DNA of 64,000 bases, taken from Eubacteriales bacterium. Its GTDB lineage: Bacteria; Bacillota; Clostridia; Christensenellales; Aristaeellaceae. Of the stretch, positions 8,502 to 16,225 are shown piece after piece. The stretch's first letter is position 1. Each line of letters begins with the position of its first letter. The stretch spans positions 1 to 64,000 of the forward strand of contig JAQUWD010000016.1 in NCBI GenBank assembly GCA_028693055.1. The letters are read 5' to 3'. The position numbers and the translations under genes were made by a program. The notes beneath the pieces are model-generated. The model was not told where the DNA came from, did not search any database, and saw only the letters and a list, made by a program, of their open reading frames with translations.

Positions 8502-10835
8502 TTACCCCTGCCGCTTCCGGTCCATCAGCAAAAGCACCATGACGGTCATGTCGTCCCGGGGAGTGCCGTCGGAGGCTAGTAGCGCGTTCCTGAGCAGCGC
8601 GTCCGCCATGCGCTGAGGCTGAATGTAGATGCTGTCCTCTAAGACCTTCTGCATCTGCTGGTCGTCCTTAAAAACGTCGGATACGCCGTCGCTCATCATC
8701 ACCAAAATGTCTCCGCTGTGAAGGCGGTATTGGACGGCCATGGGCTTTGCTTCCTCTAAAATACCAAGGGGAAGCGAGGACACGTCCACCTTTTTGATAT
8801 GGTCGCCCCGTACCACCCAAGTAGGACAGGCTCCCAGCTTTTCGCAGCAGACCTCGCCGGTCCATAAATCCACGTCGGTAAGATCCACGGTGGAAAAGCG
8901 TTCCGCCTGCTCCTGAGCGTTTAGCATAATGCCGTTGACGGCGGTGATGGCCTGTCGGCGGGTATAACCGGCTTGCAGCAGAAGCAAGAGCAGCTCAAGG
9001 GTTTTTTCGCTTTGCGCATGAGCCGCTTCTCCGTGGCCCATGCCGTCGCAGAGCATCATCAAAAGCCGCCCGCCCTCGCAGCGCTGAGCAATACAAGCGT
9101 CGCCGCAAACGTCGGGATCGTCACTATCGATGCGCTGTCCTGCACAAACGGATGCAGTGCCAATAACGGCGCTGTATAGCGGGATTTCTTCCAGCTCGAT
9201 ATGCCCTTTTTCCGCACGGGATATAGAAAGGGGCATGTCCTCGTTCACGTCCAAATAGCGCAGGAGCGCCTCCAAGGGCTTCTGAATGGGCAGCATCCCT
9301 TCCGCCTGTAATGCAATTTGCAGATGACCGTCAACCCGGCGGGCATAGCATAGCCGCGCGGGTACGCGAAGCTCCCCCAACGCCAGCTTGATCAGGTGGG
9401 CGGCTTGTAGATCGTTCAAGCTTTCCCCTGTGGCTAATGCGCTTAATTCGTTTAGGGTTCCCATCGTGGCGGCAAGATGGGTCAGCGTCAAATTGCGCTC
9501 GTACTGAGAACGCCGCTGCTGGGCCTGCCTTTTTTTAAAGGCGACCAGCGCCTCCTGCGCCGCATGGGGAATGGCTTCGGCTCGTAGGCAGCCCTGTTGT
9601 CCGAGGGCGGGCAGCTGTTCTTCATCAATGACTTCGCCCTTCTGGCTCATTTCCATCATGGTATTCATTAGCTTTTCGGTTCGTGCCCGGCTGCGCCCCC
9701 AGCATAGCTCGCGGTTGGCGCATTGCGCACAGAGAAGCGTCCCCAGCTCCGCCCCCTCGGAGAGGATTACGTCGGTGCCTTGGGGCAGCGCCTTGGCAAT
9801 GCTTTTGATAGCGTCCTGTAAATGAGAAATATGCTCTGTCATAAAGGCGGATTCCATGGTTTCCTTACCGCGGGGTCTCTCCGTCAGGGAAGCCTTCAAC
9901 CATTCGCGCGCGCCTCGCGGTAAAAAGACGAACAGGGCGCTGCCCAGCAATACTGTTGCGTAGGAAAGCGAAGGGGTGAGCAGCGGGGTAACGAAGAATG
10001 CCAGCAGGTTCCCCAAAAGCGCTATGGGGATGTAGAGAAAGCGACGCCGCGCCACAAAGGGAAGACCGCAGAGAAAGCCGCATAGGGAGAGGCTGAACGC
10101 TACGCGGCTGTCATGGCCGCCAAAGGAAAGAGCCAAGCCAGTAAACAGCCCAGCGGCGGCTCCGTTAGCAAAGCCCAGCTCGTGGGAAACCGCCAGCGTG
10201 CAGCAAAGGCCCGCCAGTATGCCAAGGTTCAGGGTAAAAATGCGGAAATATCCCAGCGCGGAAATCAGCAAAAGGCAGAGCAGCAAAAGAGCGGCGCGCT
10301 CCCGGGGCCGGGTTGCGCCGCCGGAAAGGGTCAAGCCGTCCAAACCGCGACGCAGCCATGCCGAGAAGAGCATCGCCAACGGTACGGCGGCGCAGGAAAG
10401 CAGCGTAGTCAAGGGATCACCGGTCGTAAGCGCAGCAATGGCGCGGGGCATCATCGAAAGCCCGCCCAAAGCCGCTACCTCAATGCCGGGCTTTGGCTTT
10501 GCAGTAAGCAGCAGGCCCCATAGCAGTAAAAGTCCCGCATATTGCCACCAATCCGCCTCCAAGCCCCACAGCAGCCGAAGCGCTAGGGAAGCTGCGATAC
10601 CCAAAAGCGAAAAAAAGGAGGGCCGTTCCTCCCGGGCCAGCAGCAATGCGGCGGCAAAGGGCGAGGGAATGCCAAACCATCTGACAAAGGGCAGCAAAAA
10701 GAAGCAAAACGAGGTAATCAATGGTCGCGCGGAGCATCGAAGGGTTGCGCTCACCCATTGAAGCGTTAGGGAAAGCTTCCCGCGGACAACCCGTCCGCCC
10801 ATGGCGACGGTATCCTTAGCCACATCCGGTTCCAT
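8502..10835 (-). CDS. spoIIE: Stage II sporulation protein E (PP2C-type phosphatase)
   Basis: 777 residues. The N-terminal third is a string of about ten hydrophobic segments, the middle is a regulatory region containing CAQCANRELCWG, and the C-terminal ~210 residues are a PP2C phosphatase with GDACIA, LCDGMGHG, MMSDGVSDVF and DDMTVMVLL, the acidic residues that hold the metals. SpoIIE dephosphorylates SpoIIAA to free SigF in the forespore and acts at the polar septum. The start is ATG 10835, with AAGGAGG eight bases upstream; the in-frame TTG at 10853 overlaps that site. The spoIIAA-spoIIAB-sigF target operon is at 45298-46716. Confidence 0.95.
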   Translation of the reverse strand: MEPDVAKDTVAMGGRVVRGKLSLTLQWVSATLRCSARPLITSFCFFLLPFVRWFGIPSPFAAALLLAREERPSFFSLLGIAASLALRLLWGLEADWWQYAGLLLLWGLLLTAKPKPGIEVAALGGLSMMPRAIAALTTGDPLTTLLSCAAVPLAMLFSAWLRRGLDGLTLSGGATRPRERAALLLLCLLLISALGYFRIFTLNLGILAGLCCTLAVSHELGFANGAAAGLFTGLALSFGGHDSRVAFSLSLCGFLCGLPFVARRRFLYIPIALLGNLLAFFVTPLLTPSLSYATVLLGSALFVFLPRGAREWLKASLTERPRGKETMESAFMTEHISHLQDAIKSIAKALPQGTDVILSEGAELGTLLCAQCANRELCWGRSRARTEKLMNTMMEMSQKGEVIDEEQLPALGQQGCLRAEAIPHAAQEALVAFKKRQAQQRRSQYERNLTLTHLAATMGTLNELSALATGESLNDLQAAHLIKLALGELRVPARLCYARRVDGHLQIALQAEGMLPIQKPLEALLRYLDVNEDMPLSISRAEKGHIELEEIPLYSAVIGTASVCAGQRIDSDDPDVCGDACIAQRCEGGRLLMMLCDGMGHGEAAHAQSEKTLELLLLLLQAGYTRRQAITAVNGIMLNAQEQAERFSTVDLTDVDLWTGEVCCEKLGACPTWVVRGDHIKKVDVSSLPLGILEEAKPMAVQYRLHSGDILVMMSDGVSDVFKDDQQMQKVLEDSIYIQPQRMADALLRNALLASDGTPRDDMTVMVLLLMDRKRQG

Positions 10836-10876
10836 AGGCGGAACCTCCTTCAATTCAACAAAGTTTTGTAAAAATC

Positions 10877-10950
10877 AGTATAGGCGACTGCTTTTAGCCA
10901 TCCTGTCGATTGTGCGTAAAAAAAATGTCAAGCATGTGCCGGGCTTCGAC
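10877..10950 (-). promoter_or_regulatory. Predicted Spo0A-activated SigA promoter of spoIIE
   Basis: On the minus strand a -10 TATACT (10877-10882) is preceded by exactly 21 bases and then TCGACA (10904-10909) in the -35 position. That hexamer is part of a Spo0A-box-like ATCGACA. A second, exact TGTCGAA box reads on the minus strand at 10944-10950. A 21-22-base spacer with a 0A box over the -35 is the known design of Spo0A-dependent spoIIE and spoIIG promoters in Bacillus. The start of transcription would lie about 35 bases before the ATG. Confidence 0.6.
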
Positions 10951-11015
10951 ATCGTTCTGGAATAAAAGGTCTTTTTGGGGCGCATCCTACCGATAAACTA
11001 AGGGGAGGAATGGGC

Positions 11016-11861
11016 ATGGACGGCAAGAAAAAGGCAGCCGGATGGCTGGTATTGACGATGATTGTGGTAGTGGCGGCGGTGGCGTTGGCAGTGACAAATA
11101 TCGCAACAGAGGGTCCGATTTCTCAGCGAAATTTGGGAGAAGCCCAAGTGGCGTTGGAGGGCATGTTTCCGGACGCTACCGATTTTGAGGAAATGGCGGT
11201 AGAGGAAAGCGGCGGGCTGGGATTTGCCTATCGCGTTCTCAAAAGCGGGCAGCCGGTTGGCTATGCTGGAAAAACTACGGTGCAGGGTTATGCCGGAGCC
11301 ATTGAGATCATCTACGGCGTGGATACCCAAGGTAAGCTGAAGGGTATCAATGTTGGCGGCTCGGACTTCAAAGAAACGGAAGGTCTTGGCGCGAAAGCCA
11401 AGGACCCTGCATTTACCGACTTATTTAAAGATAAAACCCCTCCGTTGACGCTGGGGCAGGAGGTAGACGGCATCTCCGGCGCAACCATCACTAGCCGGGC
11501 TGTGGTGGACGGCGTGAATGCGGGCGTATCCAAGCTACAGGCGGTGGCAGGCATAACACAGACCGCTGGGGAGGACGGAAACGGGCGCATGGCTAATGCC
11601 AGCGTCATCGGATATGGCGGCCCGGTGCTTGTGAGCCTCAGCCTTTCAAAAACCGGCGAGATTGCCGCGCTAGAGGTGGGCAAAACTCGCTTTGCCGAGA
11701 CGGAGGGGGTAGGAAGCAAGGTGCGGGAGGACAGCTTTGTGAAGCAATTCATTGGGAAAAAACCGCCGATCAACGACGTAGACGTTATCGCCGGCGCGAC
11801 GATTTCCTCTCAAGCGGTGGTGGAGGCGGTCAATGAAGCGGCAGCATTCCTAAATCCCTAA
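11016..11861 (+). CDS. Membrane-anchored protein with two FMN-binding domains
   Basis: 281 residues from ATG 11016, which has GGGGAGG seven bases upstream; the ATG at 11010 sits too close to it. One membrane segment spans residues 10-28. Two RnfG/NqrC-type FMN_bind domains follow, at about 80-175 and 195-278. Each has an ETEGxG turn and a GAT motif for covalent flavin attachment: SGATITS (Thr157) and AGATISS (Thr262). Such domains carry electrons outside the membrane. No rnf genes are nearby, so the partner is unknown. The flavin would be attached by an ApbE-type transferase encoded elsewhere. Confidence 0.85.
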   Translation: MDGKKKAAGWLVLTMIVVVAAVALAVTNIATEGPISQRNLGEAQVALEGMFPDATDFEEMAVEESGGLGFAYRVLKSGQPVGYAGKTTVQGYAGAIEIIYGVDTQGKLKGINVGGSDFKETEGLGAKAKDPAFTDLFKDKTPPLTLGQEVDGISGATITSRAVVDGVNAGVSKLQAVAGITQTAGEDGNGRMANASVIGYGGPVLVSLSLSKTGEIAALEVGKTRFAETEGVGSKVREDSFVKQFIGKKPPINDVDVIAGATISSQAVVEAVNEAAAFLNP

Positions 11862-11868
11862 TCCATCG

Positions 11869-11876
11869 TTCGACAA
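11869..11876 (-). promoter_or_regulatory. Exact Spo0A box upstream of the Spo0A-like gene
   Basis: TTCGACAA on the plus strand is the exact complement of the Spo0A consensus TTGTCGAA. It lies 74 bases before the ATG of the Spo0A-like gene at 11950 and just after the stop of the FMN-binding gene. No clear -10 element was found at a fixed distance, so the assignment rests on the exact 8-base match and on the neighbouring gene. Confidence 0.5.
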
Positions 11877-11949
11877 AGACAGTGGAGATTCACCAAAGGA
11901 AAAGCCAGCCTCATGGCAAATTCTCTTATCGGAAGGGAGAGGACGAGCG

Positions 11950-12789
11950 ATGAGGCTTTTGCTTGCCATGCCGGACACGGAAACAGCGGGCGAGGTGCGG
12001 GGACTTTTGTACGCCATGGATGAGACGTGGGAAATTGCTGTCGTCCCCACCGGCGTAGAAGCGCTGCACCGTCTGCGGGAGGAATGCTGGGATGTGCTGC
12101 TATTGCATGCCGGGGTACGGGACTGCGACGGGGCGAAGGTGCTGCGTAACCTTTGGGAGCGTCCGCTCCTTTGCCCGCCTCGTATTCTGTTTTTATGGGA
12201 CGGGCAAGAGCCCAGAGCTGGAATCAAGGCTGACTGCGTCGCGCCTTGCCGTGCGGAAGCCGGTAAGCTTTGCTCGCTGCTAAACGTGCTTGCAAAAAAG
12301 CCGCTGCCCATGCTGGCGGCGGCTTATGCGAAGCAAATTTTTCAAGGGACGACGGCTTTTCTGGATGCGCTGTCCATGAGCCGGGCGCTGAAGGGCAGGG
12401 AATATCTGCATTGGATGCTTTGCCGATGCGTCCCCTCCCCATGGGTGGAGCGTTCGTCCATGGGACAACTCTGCCAAGCCTGCGCCGGTGCTTTTCACAC
12501 CACCCCGTCGGCAGTGGAGCGCTGTCTGCGGGTAGCCATTGAAAATGTTTTTACCCAGGGCAGCATAGGGGGAATCGAGCGCTATTTTGGCACGACGGTG
12601 GACCCGGAGCGTGGGAAGCCGACCAATCGTGCCTTTTTGCTCCAAGCAACTCGCCAGCTTCGGTTACTCCTTGACGGCGGAGCGCTCGGTGAAAAGCAAA
12701 GAGATACACCACAATCCCGCCGCGCCTACGATGGTGTAAACGATCCGGCTGACCACGGCGCCTTGGCCGCCGAAGAGCCATGCAACTAG
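11950..12789 (+). CDS. Spo0A-like protein with degenerate receiver domain
   Basis: 279 residues. Residues 1-115 have a receiver-like layout, but the phosphoacceptor aspartate is His53 (DVLLLHAGV, where Spo0A has DVVLLD), the acidic pair is reduced, and the usual KP lysine is missing. Residues about 135-243 match the Spo0A C-terminal DNA-binding domain: TTPSAVERCLRVAIENVF is the recognition region, followed by IERYFG and GKPTN. The last 35 residues have no counterpart in Spo0A and are encoded on the complement of the facing DUF378 gene. It probably binds 0A boxes without ordinary phosphorylation. Whether it replaces or antagonises a normal Spo0A cannot be told here. Confidence 0.8.
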   Translation: MRLLLAMPDTETAGEVRGLLYAMDETWEIAVVPTGVEALHRLREECWDVLLLHAGVRDCDGAKVLRNLWERPLLCPPRILFLWDGQEPRAGIKADCVAPCRAEAGKLCSLLNVLAKKPLPMLAAAYAKQIFQGTTAFLDALSMSRALKGREYLHWMLCRCVPSPWVERSSMGQLCQACAGAFHTTPSAVERCLRVAIENVFTQGSIGGIERYFGTTVDPERGKPTNRAFLLQATRQLRLLLDGGALGEKQRDTPQSRRAYDGVNDPADHGALAAEEPCN

Positions 12790-12867
12790 ATCAAACTGAA
12801 AAATACCGATCAGCGCCCAGTTGATCGCGCCGATAATGACCAAAACCAGAGATAGCTTATCCAACAT
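12664..12867 (-). CDS. DUF378 family small membrane protein
   Basis: 67 residues from ATG 12867, with AAAGGAGG seven bases upstream. Two membrane segments (about 6-22 and 38-60) flank the INWALIGIFQFDLVAWLFG stretch that marks the DUF378 family. Function is unknown; the family is common in Bacillota. Its last 126 bases overlap, on the opposite strand, the 3' end of the Spo0A-like gene. The overlap looks genuine because both the family match here and the reading frame opposite are intact. Confidence 0.85.
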   Translation of the reverse strand: MLDKLSLVLVIIGAINWALIGIFQFDLVAWLFGGQGAVVSRIVYTIVGAAGLWCISLLFTERSAVKE

Positions 12868-12931
12868 TCTCATTCCTCCTTTGCCGCTAAAGAGCGGTCC
12901 TGCGCAATAGAATGCGCAGCGGAGGGAAAAA

Positions 12932-13810
12932 TCATACGCCGAACCCGCCCAGCGCACAAAAGCAAGCCTGCGCGTCCGTACCGTTTAGCAGGATTCGTCG
13001 TATCCACGGCTGCTCATGCCTAAGCAGACAGACCTGACCGTTAGGCGCGTCGGATAAAAGCGCCCAGCCTCCCTGACAGTGGATTTTCATGCTCAAAGCC
13101 CATTCGGGCAGGTTCCATAGCAGCTTGCCGCTAGAAAGATCCAGCTTCATCAACCCGTCCGGCGTGCTTAACAGGGCGGTTGTACCGTCGGGGCAGACGC
13201 ACAGCCCGCCGGGTTGACCGGGCAAGCGCTGTACCTCGCGGGGACGCAGCGCTCCGGGGGCAAGAGTCGATACCACAGTTTGGATATCATCGCCCTCGGC
13301 GGCGCACACTAAGACGAGGCCGCCGCGCCAGTAGTCTGCAGCAAAGCACGGCCCTTTGGTGTAAAAGACATTGTCCCGTACAAGCTCCGGCGCGCGGAGA
13401 AGGATTGCCTCCGGGGCGGCTCCTCCGGCGATGAGCAGCCAGCGTCCGCTGGGATGGAGCCGCATGGAACGGGGAAAAACGCCTACGGGAGCGGCATAGC
13501 AAAGCTCGCCTGCGTTCAGGTGCAAGGTATGCACCGTATCCGCTTCGGTGCTCAGCTGGTATAAATAGCGCCCGCAGGGGGATGGGCACAGAGCGGCTAG
13601 CTCCGGCGGCGCAGGCATGCGAAGCGTGGGCTGACGGGTTTTTGCGCTATAGCACAGACAGTCGCGGCTTTGCCGACAGCAGATAAAAAAGCAATCCCGT
13701 CCGCCGCAGGGCATGTAGGGGCAGGCCAAAGCACAGGGAAGGGGAGTTAGCACGCCCTCCGGCGGCGACAAGGTGACCCCCAGCGCGGCATCGGTGATCA
13801 AAACGCTCAT
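12932..13810 (-). CDS. Beta-propeller-like protein, cysteine-rich
   Basis: 292 residues with no signal peptide. It shows repeated four-strand units typical of a propeller (LHPSGRWLLIAGG, CVCPDGTTALLSTPDGLMKL, LDLSSGKLLWNLPE), resembling YncE or lactonase-type folds. It is unusually rich in cysteine, including PCALACPYMPCGGRDCFFICC near residues 25-45. The fold is inferred from repeat spacing only, and no enzyme function can be assigned. It is transcribed away from the TSCPD gene at 13962; its start ATG at 13810 follows GGGAGCGATGCC on the minus strand. Confidence 0.55.
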   Translation of the reverse strand: MSVLITDAALGVTLSPPEGVLTPLPCALACPYMPCGGRDCFFICCRQSRDCLCYSAKTRQPTLRMPAPPELAALCPSPCGRYLYQLSTEADTVHTLHLNAGELCYAAPVGVFPRSMRLHPSGRWLLIAGGAAPEAILLRAPELVRDNVFYTKGPCFAADYWRGGLVLVCAAEGDDIQTVVSTLAPGALRPREVQRLPGQPGGLCVCPDGTTALLSTPDGLMKLDLSSGKLLWNLPEWALSMKIHCQGGWALLSDAPNGQVCLLRHEQPWIRRILLNGTDAQACFCALGGFGV

Positions 13811-13906
13811 GGCATCGCTCCCTTACGCCCGGTTGGGCAGGCTGTACTGTCAACGTATGCGATTTTTTGGCGGATGTGAAGGAAAGGCAGGAAAAACGTG
13901 ATATGC

Positions 13907-13913
13907 TGTCGAA
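13907..13913 (+). promoter_or_regulatory. Possible Spo0A box between divergent genes
   Basis: TGTCGAA lies in the 151-base gap between the divergent propeller and TSCPD genes, 49 bases before the latter's ATG. A seven-base match is expected by chance about once per few kilobases on either strand, so this is weak evidence alone. It is listed because two other Spo0A-type sites lie within 3 kb. Confidence 0.25.
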
Positions 13914-13961
13914 AGGTGATAACTGGATCAATTTGGTTACTTACGAAGGAAGCGATTCAGA

Positions 13962-14201
13962 ATGCACTACAAGACTCATGGAACCTGCTCGACGTCCATT
14001 GATTTGGAAATCGAGAACGATGTAATCACCTCCTGCCAGTTCACCAATGGCTGCAAGGGCAATACCAGCGGTTTAGCAAAGCTGGTGGTGGGGCAAAATG
14101 CCAAAGAGGTGATGGAGCGGCTTCGCGGCATTCCCTGCCATGGAAATACCTCCTGCCCCGATCAGTTAAGCCGCGCGATTGCGGAATACTATCATTCCTA
14201 G
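13962..14201 (+). CDS. TSCPD domain protein (TIGR03905 family)
   Basis: 79 residues. It has the family signature: a paired-strand N-terminus (THGTCSTSIDLEIENDVI), the CQFTNGCKGNT segment and the closing CHGNTSCPDQLSRAI, which contains the TSCPD motif. The four conserved cysteines resemble those of a C-terminal region in vitamin B12-dependent ribonucleotide reductases and may bind metal; the cellular role is unknown. GAAGGAAG lies nine bases before the ATG. Confidence 0.88.
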   Translation: MHYKTHGTCSTSIDLEIENDVITSCQFTNGCKGNTSGLAKLVVGQNAKEVMERLRGIPCHGNTSCPDQLSRAIAEYYHS

Positions 14202-14246
14202 TTCTTTTTCGACCTTCTCATTCATTTAGCACAGCAAGTAAGGAGC

Positions 14247-15440
14247 ATGCACATCTTGGCCACAGAAACAACCCCACCAATGAAATTTACGGAGGCTGAC
14301 CTAAGCCCCGAAATCGTGAAAGCTGTAGAGAAAATGGGCTTTCAGGAAATGACGCCCGTGCAGCAGCAGACGCTGCCCCTCATGATGGAGGGAAGGGACG
14401 TAATCGCTATTGCCCCCACAGGCACAGGCAAAACCTGCGCGTTTGGGATTCCCATGCTGGAATATGTCAATTTGAAGGACAAGCGGGTGCAGGAGCTGGT
14501 ACTGGCCCCTACCCGAGAATTAAGCCTCCAAATCACGGAGGAGCTGCGGGCGCTGGCACGCTTCATCCCCGGCGTTCGGATCGCCTGTCTGTACGGCGGT
14601 CAGCCGATCACCAAGCAATTAACCCAGCTGAAGCTAAACCCACAGATCATCGTGGCAACCCCCGGCCGTATGCTGGACCACATCAATCGAGGCAACGTGC
14701 GCTTGGACAGCATCCATACCATGGTGCTGGATGAAGCGGACGAAATGCTCAATATGGGCTTTGTGAAGGACGTAACCAAAATCATCGAAGCCGCTCCTGT
14801 CCAAAAGGAACTGGTTCTTTTTTCCGCCACCACCAATCAGGACGTCATGACCATTGCGTGGAAATATCAGCATGAGCCGGTGGAAATTAACATTCCCGCC
14901 ACCAAAGAAAACCGGCCTCAAATTACCCAGTACGTGATTGAGACGCAGCGGGAAAACAAGTATGAAAATCTGCTATATTTGCTAGACAGCGACGAGTTTC
15001 AGCGGGTGATGGTATTCGTTAACACCAAGGATATGACCCAGCGCCTTTGCAAGCGGCTACAGGACGCGGGCTACCCGGCGGATTGTCTCCATGGAGATCT
15101 GCGGCAATCGGTTCGCAACGATGTCATGCAAGCCTACCGCAAGGGAAAATTCCAAATTCTGCTGGCAACCGACGTGGCGGCTAGAGGGATTGACGTGGAC
15201 GATGTGGAGGCCGTGATCAACTACGACCTGCCCAACGAGAACGAGTATTATCTGCACCGCATCGGCCGTACCGGCAGGGCGAAGAAGCACGGCGTCGCGT
15301 TTACGCTGCTTACCTATACCGAATCCGTCCGTTTTGACGAGATTCTCAAGTATATCATGGCAAAGCCGGTCAAGCTTACCTTCAACGATATGGATATCCT
15401 CGTCAATGAGGCGGGGGAGCCTTTCTTTGAAAATATGTAA
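14247..15440 (+). CDS. DEAD-box RNA helicase, minimal core
   Basis: 397 residues: only the two RecA-like domains, without a C-terminal RNA-binding extension. Motifs in order: Q motif with FQEMTPVQQQT, motif I APTGTGKT, Ib TPGR, II DEAD, III SAT, V ATDVAARGID and VI HRIGRTGRA. It unwinds structured RNA using ATP and may act in ribosome assembly or mRNA turnover. The start is uncertain: ATG 14247 is one base from AAGGAG, TTG 14256 is ten bases from it, and ATG 14280 is also possible. CshA-type helicases are longer, so no gene name is given. Confidence 0.9.
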   Translation: MHILATETTPPMKFTEADLSPEIVKAVEKMGFQEMTPVQQQTLPLMMEGRDVIAIAPTGTGKTCAFGIPMLEYVNLKDKRVQELVLAPTRELSLQITEELRALARFIPGVRIACLYGGQPITKQLTQLKLNPQIIVATPGRMLDHINRGNVRLDSIHTMVLDEADEMLNMGFVKDVTKIIEAAPVQKELVLFSATTNQDVMTIAWKYQHEPVEINIPATKENRPQITQYVIETQRENKYENLLYLLDSDEFQRVMVFVNTKDMTQRLCKRLQDAGYPADCLHGDLRQSVRNDVMQAYRKGKFQILLATDVAARGIDVDDVEAVINYDLPNENEYYLHRIGRTGRAKKHGVAFTLLTYTESVRFDEILKYIMAKPVKLTFNDMDILVNEAGEPFFENM

Positions 15441-15464
15441 ATCAAAAAAACGGAGGCGACTGCA

Positions 15465-16211
15465 ATGGGCATTATCCCATCCCGCAATCTGGAGGATCAG
15501 CGCCGGGAAGAGAACGGCGTTACATACTTTGACCGCGGCGTGATCGAGGGCAAGGACGGGCGCAAATACGAGCGCTTCGCCATCCAGACCCATTTCGTGC
15601 AGGTGGGCGAAAGTCAGACGGAGCTGGTGGAAAAGTATGTCCGTCCCCTGTTTCAGGAGGGCGATATCCTCAGCTTCGGCGCAAAGGTGATGTGCATGTG
15701 CGTAAAATCGGTCAGAACCCGTGCCGAGGTGAAGCCGGGCTTCTGGGCCAACTTCCTGTGGCGCTTCGCGGGTATCAATCATACCGGCGTAGGCATGCAC
15801 GAGCCCTATAAGCTTCAGCTGGTGATCGATATGGTGGGGCTGCCCCGGGTGCTGCTGGCTGCGTTTTTAAGCGCTGTTACCAAGCCCTTTGGCGTACACG
15901 GCGTTTTTTACAAGGTGTGCGGAAAGGGCGTTGGCGGCATCGACGGCTTCTATTTCCGCTCCAGCTTTGAGCTTTACCACGAGCTGGCGCTGATCAACCC
16001 CGAGAACGCCGACGAGCTGTGTGAAAGCCTGAGCAAGGAAACCGGCATGCCCGTGGTGCTGATGGATGCGAACGATATCCAGCGGGATCAGCTGGGCAAG
16101 AGCAGCGATATGCCCCTAAGCGACGAGCAACTGCAGGACGCTATGGCGGACAACCCCAGCGGACAGGGCGACGAGCTGACCCCGTTGATCTTGATTCGGC
16201 CTGTGGCGTAA
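15465..16211 (+). CDS. Coenzyme F420-0:glutamate ligase-like protein (CofE family)
   Basis: 248 residues with a GGAGG site before the ATG. The block from FQEGDILSFGAKV through VGLPRVLLAAFLSAVTKPFG to GVFYKVCGKGVGGIDG resembles the F420-0:gamma-glutamyl ligase domain. CofE adds glutamates to F420-0 in archaea and actinobacteria. Clostridia of this type are not known to make F420, and no cof genes are seen here. The protein therefore more likely adds amino acids to another substrate. It follows the helicase gene by 24 bases, in the same orientation. Confidence 0.65.
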   Translation: MGIIPSRNLEDQRREENGVTYFDRGVIEGKDGRKYERFAIQTHFVQVGESQTELVEKYVRPLFQEGDILSFGAKVMCMCVKSVRTRAEVKPGFWANFLWRFAGINHTGVGMHEPYKLQLVIDMVGLPRVLLAAFLSAVTKPFGVHGVFYKVCGKGVGGIDGFYFRSSFELYHELALINPENADELCESLSKETGMPVVLMDANDIQRDQLGKSSDMPLSDEQLQDAMADNPSGQGDELTPLILIRPVA

Positions 16212-16225
16212 GGCCTAGAGCCGTT

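Noticed and set aside
15057-15800. 247-codon open frame on the minus strand
   Set aside because: Spans the ends of the helicase and CofE-like genes on the other strand; composition is that of a shadow frame.
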